Shown: positions 6,486-12,411 of the stretch, in pieces
Numbering within the stretch: position 1 is the first letter of the stretch
Layout: the number at the start of each line of letters is the position of its first letter
From: Candidatus Zixiibacteriota bacterium
GTDB taxonomy: Bacteria > Zixibacteria > MSB-5A5 > GN15 > FEB-12
Reading direction: 5' to 3'
DNA length: 12,411 nt
Assembly: GCA_018816665.1 (NCBI GenBank)
Contig: JAHIVM010000464.1
Span: forward strand, 1-12,411
Program-made: the position numbers and the translations under genes
The notes under the pieces: model-generated
What the model saw: only the letters and a program-made list of their open reading frames with translations
The model's database searches: none
What the model was told of the DNA's origin: nothing

Positions 6486-7133
6486 TTGGCTCAGATATTT
6501 CCTGAATGGACCAATAAACTGCCCACCTATGCCGCCCTCGGAGCCGTTGTTATCGGCGCCGTGGTGGTCGGATTCATCTGGTACTACGGTTCACCGTGGT
6601 ATACCGACGTTGGCTATCGACCGGCCCAGCCCGTTCCCTACAGCCACAAATTACATGCGGATGATCTGGGTATGGACTGTCGGTACTGTCACAATTTTGT
6701 GGAAGAATCGCCGCATGCGAACATTCCACCCACCCAGACCTGCATGAATTGCCATACGCTCATTCTGCCGGAAAGCGAGAAACTGCTGCTGGTACGAGAG
6801 AGCTTTGCCAACAAGCAGCCTATCGAGTGGGTACGGATTCACAAGCTGCCGGACTACGCCTACTTCGACCACAGCGCCCACCTGCGCGCCGGCGTCGGCT
6901 GTGCCGACTGCCACGGCAACGTGGCCAAGATGGAAGTTGTCAGCCAGACCCAGCCTCTGAGCATGTCCTGGTGTCTGGACTGCCACAGAAATCCCGAAAA
7001 ATCAATTCGTCCGCTCGACCAGATCACCAATATGGAATGGACCGCACCTGACAATCAAGCGGAGTACGCCCGACGAATGATAGAGGAAAGAAACATCGAT
7101 CCGCCCAAAGATTGCTCGGGGTGCCATCGATGA
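6486..7133 (+). CDS. actA: Alternative Complex III subunit ActA, membrane-anchored pentaheme cytochrome c
   Basis: 215 residues. One N-terminal membrane helix (about 14-34) anchors a periplasmic domain with five CXXCH heme c sites: Cys65-His69 (CRYCH), Cys86-His90 (CMNCH), Cys139-His143 (CADCH), Cys163-His167 (CLDCH) and Cys210-His214 (CSGCH). Extra histidines (for example HKLH at 54-57 and the FDHSAH stretch at 127-132) can serve as distal heme ligands. Five hemes and one anchor are the known make-up of ActA, which carries electrons within the quinol:electron acceptor complex. The stop overlaps the actB start in an ATGA, which marks tight coupling. The start is TTG. Confidence 0.95.
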   Translation: MAQIFPEWTNKLPTYAALGAVVIGAVVVGFIWYYGSPWYTDVGYRPAQPVPYSHKLHADDLGMDCRYCHNFVEESPHANIPPTQTCMNCHTLILPESEKLLLVRESFANKQPIEWVRIHKLPDYAYFDHSAHLRAGVGCADCHGNVAKMEVVSQTQPLSMSWCLDCHRNPEKSIRPLDQITNMEWTAPDNQAEYARRMIEERNIDPPKDCSGCHR

Positions 7134-10084
7134 GCGAGATGAACAAAAAGATCGGCAAGAAGTACTGGCGCACTATCGAGGAACTCGGTGATACGCCGGA
7201 ATACCGTCAGAGCGTCATAGAGGAGTACAAGCGCGGTCACGAGGACGATGAAAACCCGTGGAGCCGTCGCAGCTTCCTCACCCTCATGGGCGCATCCATG
7301 GCCCTGGCAGGATTGGCCGGGTGCCGTCGGCCGGTTGACAAGATCGTCCCCTATGTCGACCAGCCGGAGGAAGTGGTACCGGGAGTACCGCAGTACTATG
7401 CCACCACCATGCCGCAGAGTACGGGCGCAATTGGACTGCTCGTGCAGACGCGTGAAGGTCGCCCGATCAAAATCGAGGGCAACGAAGCGCACCCGTCAAG
7501 TCTGGGTTCCACCGACGCCCTCACGCAGGCATCGATTCTGGGCCTGTATGATCCCGACCGGAGCAAAAAGACGCGGGAGAAGGGCGCTGAGAAGACATAC
7601 GACGATTTCGTGACCTTCTGGCGTGAGCGCGCCGAGGAGTTTGCCGCTGACAAGGGCGACGGACTCGCTGTCCTGTCTGAGCCGTTTTCTTCCCCCACTC
7701 TCGGTCGACTGAAACAAGACTTTCTCAAAGCTTACCCCAGGGCAACGTGGGTGGCATACGAACCGGTAGGCGATGAAAACGTCGGGGCTGCGATAAAGGC
7801 GGTCACGGATGATCGCGCGGCGGCGGTATATCGCTACGAACGAGCCTCGGTGATTCTCTCTCTCGATTCAGACTTCCTGCAATCAGAGAGTGAGGCCGTC
7901 ACGGCGGCCCGGGGTTTCTCCGACGGCCGCCGCATGGACGATCTCCAAGACGAAATGAATCGGCTCTACGTAGTCGAACCGGCGTTCACCCTCACTGGCG
8001 GCATGGCCGATCACAGACTTCGCCTGCCGGCAAGTCATGTTGGTGTGTTCGCGGTGGCACTCGCCGGGGAACTGGCCAAACGCGGCCTTTCCATAGGTAC
8101 TGTGCCGTCCGTCTCGTCTCCTATCCCCGACACCGGATGGATAACGGCTCTGGCCGCTGATCTGATAAAAGCGGGCAACAATGCCCTGGTGGTTGCCGGT
8201 CGACGGCAACCGCAGTGGGTGCACGAGATCGTGCTGCTCATCAACAATGCGCTCGGCGCCGTGGGCACCACCGTTCAGTACTTCGGTCACGATGCGACCG
8301 ACACACGTGTTGCGGAGTTGGCGAATCTTGTCGACCGCATGAACAGCGGAGCCGTTAGAACGCTGATCATGCTGGGCGGCAATCCGGTGTATGACGCGCC
8401 GGTCGATCTGAAGTTCGCCGCCGCTCTCAAGAAAATTGACCACACGGCCCACCTGAGTTTGTATTTCGACGAAACCTCGCAGGCTGCCGAATGGCATATT
8501 CCCCGCACCCATTTTCTTGAAGCCTGGGGCGATGCCGTTTCAATCGATGGCACAAAGAGTGTGATCCAGCCGATGATCGAGCCGCTGTTTGGCGGTCACG
8601 CCGATGTTGAGATGTTTGCCCTGCTGAGTTCCGGGCGCGATCAGCGCGGTCACGATATCGTACGGGACACGTGGAGAAGCATTCTCACTACCGGCAAATT
8701 TGACAAAGCATGGCGCCGGGTGCTGCACGACGGCCTCCTTGTTGGGAGCGCGGCAAAAGCACTGCCGGATCGCCGCCCTCAGCCCAACAAGACCTGGCCC
8801 AAGGTCGGCGCCACGACCGGTTCGTTGTCTGCGACCAACCTGGAAATCAATTTCTATCCGTCGCATCTCGGCGACGGGCGCTACGCCAACAATCCCTGGC
8901 TGCAGGAACTGCCGGACGCAGTGTCCAAAGTGGCCTGGGACAATGTGGCAGTCATGAATCCGTCGACAGCCGAGAAGTTGGGCGTGAGAAACGGCGATAT
9001 CGTGCGGCTGGATGTATCCGGCAACGCGCTTGAGATACCGGTGTGGACCGTCCCGGGCTACGCCGATTTCGTCCTTGGCCTGCCCCTGGGTTACGGCCGC
9101 AGGTTTGGCGGCCGGGTGGCCGACGACGTCGGCTTCAATACCTATGCCCTGCGAACCAGCAGCAACATGTACTTCGCCTCGGGCGCAACCGTGACCACGA
9201 CAGGGCGTACGTACGACATTGCCAACGTTCAGGATCACAACCGCATGGCTGGCCGACCGATCATCCGTGAAGCCTCACTCGAAGAGTATCGCGAGGAACC
9301 GATGTTTGCGCGCGAGATGGTGGAACACCCGCCGCTGCGCTCCATCTATCCCGATCACGACTACTCCAGGGGTTACCAGTGGGGTATGACAATCGACCTC
9401 AACACGTGCAATGGCTGCAACGCCTGCGTGATCGCCTGCCAGAGTGAAAACAATATTCCTGTCGTGGGCAAGGAACAGGTTGGTAAGGGCCGTGAGATGG
9501 CCTGGATTCGCAACGATAGATATTTTGCAGGCGATGCCGACGAGCCCCAGATGCTGCACCAGCCGGTCGCCTGCCAGCAGTGCGAAAACGCACCGTGTGA
9601 GCAGGTATGTCCGGTGGCGGCTACGGTTCATGACAAGGAAGGCCTGAACACCATGAACTACAACCGGTGCATAGGTACGCGCTATTGCTCCAACAACTGC
9701 CCGTACAAAGTGCGCCGCTTCAACTTCTTCAATTATGTCAAGGACATGCCGGAAGTGGTCCAGATGGCCATGAACCCCGATGTCACCGTGCGCTCGCGCG
9801 GCGTGATGGAGAAGTGTACGTTCTGCATCCAGCGGATCAACCGCTCGAAGCAGGAGGCCAAAAAAGAGGACCGGACGGTTCGCGACGGCGAATTCCAGAC
9901 CGCCTGTCAGCAGGCCTGCCCGGCGAAAGCTATCCAGTTTGGCAATATCAACGATCCAGATAGCCGGGTCGCCAAAATGAAAGAGAAAGACCGTAACTAC
10001 GCATTGCTGGGCGAACTGAATGTCCGGCCGCGCAGTACGTACCTGGCCAAACTGAGAAACCCGAATCCTGAGATGGACGGTTAG
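7130..10084 (+). CDS. actB: Alternative Complex III subunit ActB (fused molybdopterin-oxidoreductase-like and iron-sulfur domains)
   Basis: 984 residues from the ATG at 7130, which overlaps the actA stop and has CGGGGTG in front; a TTG six codons upstream is less likely. The N-terminus has the KYWRTIEELGDTPEYR segment usual in ActB, then a twin-arginine signal (SRRSFL, Arg46-Arg47) ending in a lipobox LAGC at Cys65, so export by Tat and a lipid anchor are plausible. Residues about 70-740 resemble a molybdopterin oxidoreductase but lack its N-terminal cysteine cluster motif; ActB is known to hold no molybdenum cofactor. The C-terminal ferredoxin part (about 750-960) holds 15 cysteines: 760/763/766/770, 815/818/823/827, 847/853/857 and 896/899/926/930. 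The third group reads CIGTRYCSNNCP, with Thr850 in place of a cysteine, which fits three [4Fe-4S] clusters and one [3Fe-4S] cluster. These take electrons from quinol oxidised in ActC towards the cytochromes. Confidence 0.96.
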   Translation: MSEMNKKIGKKYWRTIEELGDTPEYRQSVIEEYKRGHEDDENPWSRRSFLTLMGASMALAGLAGCRRPVDKIVPYVDQPEEVVPGVPQYYATTMPQSTGAIGLLVQTREGRPIKIEGNEAHPSSLGSTDALTQASILGLYDPDRSKKTREKGAEKTYDDFVTFWRERAEEFAADKGDGLAVLSEPFSSPTLGRLKQDFLKAYPRATWVAYEPVGDENVGAAIKAVTDDRAAAVYRYERASVILSLDSDFLQSESEAVTAARGFSDGRRMDDLQDEMNRLYVVEPAFTLTGGMADHRLRLPASHVGVFAVALAGELAKRGLSIGTVPSVSSPIPDTGWITALAADLIKAGNNALVVAGRRQPQWVHEIVLLINNALGAVGTTVQYFGHDATDTRVAELANLVDRMNSGAVRTLIMLGGNPVYDAPVDLKFAAALKKIDHTAHLSLYFDETSQAAEWHIPRTHFLEAWGDAVSIDGTKSVIQPMIEPLFGGHADVEMFALLSSGRDQRGHDIVRDTWRSILTTGKFDKAWRRVLHDGLLVGSAAKALPDRRPQPNKTWPKVGATTGSLSATNLEINFYPSHLGDGRYANNPWLQELPDAVSKVAWDNVAVMNPSTAEKLGVRNGDIVRLDVSGNALEIPVWTVPGYADFVLGLPLGYGRRFGGRVADDVGFNTYALRTSSNMYFASGATVTTTGRTYDIANVQDHNRMAGRPIIREASLEEYREEPMFAREMVEHPPLRSIYPDHDYSRGYQWGMTIDLNTCNGCNACVIACQSENNIPVVGKEQVGKGREMAWIRNDRYFAGDADEPQMLHQPVACQQCENAPCEQVCPVAATVHDKEGLNTMNYNRCIGTRYCSNNCPYKVRRFNFFNYVKDMPEVVQMAMNPDVTVRSRGVMEKCTFCIQRINRSKQEAKKEDRTVRDGEFQTACQQACPAKAIQFGNINDPDSRVAKMKEKDRNYALLGELNVRPRSTYLAKLRNPNPEMDG

Positions 10085-10124
10085 ACTCGTCAGTGTCCTG
10101 ACATAAACGAAACTGGGAAGGTTT

Positions 10125-11534
10125 GTGAGTTCTACAGCACAAGACGTATCGGGGTTGCCGGACAGCGAAAAACCGCTGCTTACCGGCAACCAGACATTTG
10201 CCAGCATCACCGCGACTATCAGCGGTATCGTTGAGCGCAAGACTCCGCCCATATGGTATCTCGCGCTGGGCGCTGCCCTGTCGTTGCTGATGGTGCTGTT
10301 TGGGTCAATCGGCTGGCTGGTTTATGAGGGCACAGGTATCTGGGGCCTCAACAATCCGGTCGGCTGGGGCTGGGCCATTATCAACTTCGTCTGGTGGGTC
10401 GGTATCGGCCACGCCGGGACGTTGATCTCGGCCATCCTGTTCCTCCTGCGGCAACGCTGGCGGACATCGATCAACCGCTTTGCCGAGGCCATGACCCTGT
10501 TCGCCGTGTCCTGCGCCCTGATATTTCCGGCTATCCATGTCGGGCGCGTGTGGGTGGTGTACTGGACCTTCCCCGTGCCCAATCAGATGGGCATGTGGCC
10601 GAATTTCAGGTCCCCGCTGTTGTGGGACGTTTTTGCGGTCAGCACTTACTTCACCGCTTCGCTGCTGTTCTGGTACACCGGACTTATTCCGGATCTGGCC
10701 ACCTTCCGCGACCGCGCCAAAACAAAAATCAAAAAATTCGTTTTTGGTATCCTGTCGGTGGGCTGGCGCGGCGGCAACCGTCAGTGGAAACACTATGAAC
10801 TGGCTTACCTGATCCTGGCCGGCATCTCCACACCGCTGGTGCTTTCCGTACACAGTGTGGTGAGTACGGACTTTGCCGTGAGTATTCTCCCCGGCTGGCA
10901 CACGACCATCTTCCCGCCGTACTTTGTGGCCGGAGCCATCTTTTCCGGATTTGCCATGGTCGTAACCCTGACTATCATCGCCCGGAAGATTTTCGGCCTG
11001 GAAAACATGATCACGGTCAATCATCTCGAGAAGATGAACAAGATTATTCTTCTGACCGGATCCATGGTCGGCTACGCTTACGGCATGGAGTTTTTCATCG
11101 CCTGGTACAGCGGCAATATCTACGAGCAGTTTACGTTTATCAACCGGGCGTTCGGCCAGTACGGCTGGGCCTACTGGATTATGGTGAGCTACAACGTCCT
11201 GGTACCGCAGTTGTTCTGGTTCAAAAAACTCAGAACCAGTGTCCCGGTGATGTTTGTGGCCTCGTTGTTCATTAACGTTGGTATGTGGTTCGAACGATTT
11301 GTGATTGTGGTGTCGTCCCTGGCCCAGGACTTCCTGCCCGCTAACTGGGACTACTATAGTCCGACCATCTGGGATGTGGCCACGTTTGTCGGGTCGTTCG
11401 GTTTGTTCTTCACGCTGTTCCTTCTGTTCATCCGGTTCCTGCCCATGATTTCGATGGCGGAGGTTAAGACCGTTCTTCCGGAGGCGGACCCGCACTATGT
11501 GGCACCGGGGACGAAGGGAGGACACCATGAGTGA
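10125..11534 (+). CDS. actC: Alternative Complex III subunit ActC, NrfD/PsrC-like integral membrane quinol-binding subunit
   Basis: 469 residues with many hydrophobic helices (about ten) and the features of the NrfD/PsrC family as found in ActC: GLNNPVGWGWAIINFVWWVG, IGHAGTLISAILFLLRQ, the segment FPAIHVGRVW, and later LSVHSVVSTDFAVSILPGWH and FAGAIFSG-like helices. The protein forms the membrane quinol site that passes electrons to the iron-sulfur subunit ActB. The start is GTG with GGGAAGG just in front (short spacing), 40 bases after the actB stop. The end overlaps the actD start by eight bases (ATGAGTGA), so the two are co-translated. Confidence 0.95.
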   Translation: MSSTAQDVSGLPDSEKPLLTGNQTFASITATISGIVERKTPPIWYLALGAALSLLMVLFGSIGWLVYEGTGIWGLNNPVGWGWAIINFVWWVGIGHAGTLISAILFLLRQRWRTSINRFAEAMTLFAVSCALIFPAIHVGRVWVVYWTFPVPNQMGMWPNFRSPLLWDVFAVSTYFTASLLFWYTGLIPDLATFRDRAKTKIKKFVFGILSVGWRGGNRQWKHYELAYLILAGISTPLVLSVHSVVSTDFAVSILPGWHTTIFPPYFVAGAIFSGFAMVVTLTIIARKIFGLENMITVNHLEKMNKIILLTGSMVGYAYGMEFFIAWYSGNIYEQFTFINRAFGQYGWAYWIMVSYNVLVPQLFWFKKLRTSVPVMFVASLFINVGMWFERFVIVVSSLAQDFLPANWDYYSPTIWDVATFVGSFGLFFTLFLLFIRFLPMISMAEVKTVLPEADPHYVAPGTKGGHHE

Positions 11535-12072
11535 CGCAACGCAGAACATTGAAGGCGTCCTCGCCGAATTCAAGAGCCCGTCTGACCTGTATCATGCCGC
11601 GGAGAAAGTCCGCGATGCCGGATACAAGAACTTTGATTGCCACTCCCCATTCCCCATTCACGGGATGGACGGTGCGATGGGGCTGAAACGTTCGCCGCTG
11701 GGCTGGATTGTCGGCCTGGCCGCCCTGGTGGGCACCTCGAGCGCGCTCGGTCTGCAATGGTGGGCCAGTACGATTGAGTACCCCATCATCATCTCCGGTA
11801 AACCGTTTTTCAGCTTCCAGGCTTACCTGCCCATTACGTTTGCTCTGGGCGTATTGCTGTCGGCCTTTGCCGCCCTTATCGGTATGCTGGTTCTCAACGG
11901 GCTGCCCCGGTTTTTCCACCCGGTGTTTTACTCGGATATGTTTGCGAAGGTCACGGACGACGGTTTCTTTGTAAGCGTGGAGGCCGCTGACCCAAAATTC
12001 GATTCGAATCAGACCCGGGCCTTCCTGGAGTCGATCGGGGGTACGAACGTGGAGGTACTGCAAAAGTCATGA
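11527..12072 (+). CDS. actD: Alternative Complex III subunit ActD (DUF3341-type membrane protein)
   Basis: 181 residues from the ATG at 11527, preceded by AAGGGAGG with a five-base spacer; a GTG at 11497 inside actC is less likely. The opening EGVLAEFKSPSDLYHAAEKV followed by a GYKNFDCHSPFPIHG stretch is characteristic of ActD. Two membrane helices follow (about 58-78 and 100-122). A short soluble C-terminal domain (FVSVEAADPKFD ... LESIGGTNVEVL) resembles the small ferredoxin-like tail of this family. It holds no cofactor motifs; ActD is a structural subunit of the complex. The stop overlaps the next start by ATGA. Confidence 0.93.
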   Translation: MSDATQNIEGVLAEFKSPSDLYHAAEKVRDAGYKNFDCHSPFPIHGMDGAMGLKRSPLGWIVGLAALVGTSSALGLQWWASTIEYPIIISGKPFFSFQAYLPITFALGVLLSAFAALIGMLVLNGLPRFFHPVFYSDMFAKVTDDGFFVSVEAADPKFDSNQTRAFLESIGGTNVEVLQKS

Positions 12073-12411
12073 GGCACCTGTCGTACATACACAGCACCAG
12101 AATCGTCATACTGTCGGTCGTCGTCATGTTGACCGTGCTATCGGGTTGTGCCCGCCAGCGCCCGTCGGACAAACCGCCGATTCACCTGAACCCCAATATG
12201 GACACGCAGGAAAAATACAAGGCTCAGGCGAAAAGCAAGTTCTTCGCGGACGGTTCCACGATGCGGCAACCTGTCGCAGGGACAGTCGCCCGCAACGATT
12301 TGCGCGATGACGATGCGTACTATCGCGGCCGTAATGCGGACAGTTCGTTTGTAACCAAAGCGCCGGTGCCGGTCACGATGCAGTTGCTCAGGCGCGGCCA
12401 GGAACGGTACA
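12069..12411 (+). CDS. actE: Alternative Complex III subunit ActE, cytochrome c lipoprotein, 5' part only
   Basis: The frame opens with the ATG at 12069 (overlapping the actD stop; GGAGG at 12051-12055 is 13 bases upstream) and stays open for 114 codons to the window end. Residues 1-27 are a lipoprotein signal ending in VLSGC, with Cys27 as the acylated residue. The following NPNMDTQEKYKAQAKSKFF and DGSTMRQPVAGTVAR are the conserved N-terminal segment of ActE-type monoheme cytochromes, and RRGQERY near the cut normally just precedes the CXXCH heme site, which is therefore beyond the edge. ActE passes electrons out of the complex. Gene order predicts actF next. Confidence 0.9.
   Translation, partial: MRHLSYIHSTRIVILSVVVMLTVLSGCARQRPSDKPPIHLNPNMDTQEKYKAQAKSKFFADGSTMRQPVAGTVARNDLRDDDAYYRGRNADSSFVTKAPVPVTMQLLRRGQERY

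Noticed and set aside
7112..7129. TTG upstream start for actB
   Set aside because: The ATG at 7130 forms a standard ATGA overlap with the actA stop and has a well-spaced ribosome site; the upstream residues do not look like an ActB N-terminus.
8540..10252. Two long minus-strand open frames (8540-9238 and 9275-10252)
   Set aside because: Both are antisense to actB, which has conserved cysteine motifs throughout.
10305..11573. Minus-strand open frame of 422 codons
   Set aside because: Antisense to actC; its charged, His- and Gln-rich composition is what a reversed membrane protein gene gives.
1..12411. tRNA, rRNA, insertion sequence or CRISPR array
   Set aside because: I saw no cloverleaf, no rRNA segment, no transposase-like frame with terminal repeats and no regularly spaced repeats on reading both strands.

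Overview
The window looks like a chromosomal piece of a moderately GC-rich, respiring Gram-negative-type bacterium, possibly of the FCB superphylum (a Zixibacteria-like lineage is my guess). The guess rests on a quinol-oxidising Alternative Complex III operon with a fused ActB, diderm-style lipoproteins, and a secreted subtilisin that ends in a dockerin-like calcium repeat. No 16S rRNA or other phylogenetic marker is present, so the taxonomy is weak.

Left half, minus strand (5243 down to 1): a compact cassette of four co-directional genes. In transcription order these are an ECF-type sigma factor (4674-5243), a 195-residue soluble two-domain protein that looks like a non-zinc anti-sigma or adaptor (4043-4630), a 920-residue TPR-CHAT caspase-like protease (1284-4046), and a secreted S8 subtilisin-like protease that runs off the left edge (1-1263). 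The second and third genes overlap by ATGA, and only 20 bases separate the third and fourth. This is the accessory and most interesting part. A caspase-like peptidase on a TPR scaffold sits beside a sigma factor and its candidate partner, which is a protease-to-transcription arrangement similar in logic to the Csx29/Csx30/RpoE set of type III-E CRISPR loci, but here without any CRISPR component. A GGAAC-N16-CGTT element upstream of the sigma gene suggests autoregulation.

Middle (5244-5574): a 331-base divergent intergenic region. It carries the candidate ECF promoter on the minus strand, a candidate sigma-70-type promoter on the plus strand with a tandem GGAACA repeat beside it, a repeated decamer with a small hairpin, and one doubtful small ORF.

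Right half, plus strand (5575-12411): a tightly packed respiratory operon. It starts with heme O synthase (ctaB/cyoE), followed by actA (pentaheme cytochrome), actB (fused molybdopterin-oxidoreductase-like and iron-sulfur subunit), actC (NrfD-like membrane quinol subunit), actD (small membrane subunit) and the start of actE (cytochrome c lipoprotein, cut by the window end). The act genes overlap or nearly abut. ACIII oxidises quinol and passes electrons to a heme-copper oxidase. The heme O synthase in front suggests that an oxidase using heme O or A is encoded further downstream, outside the window.
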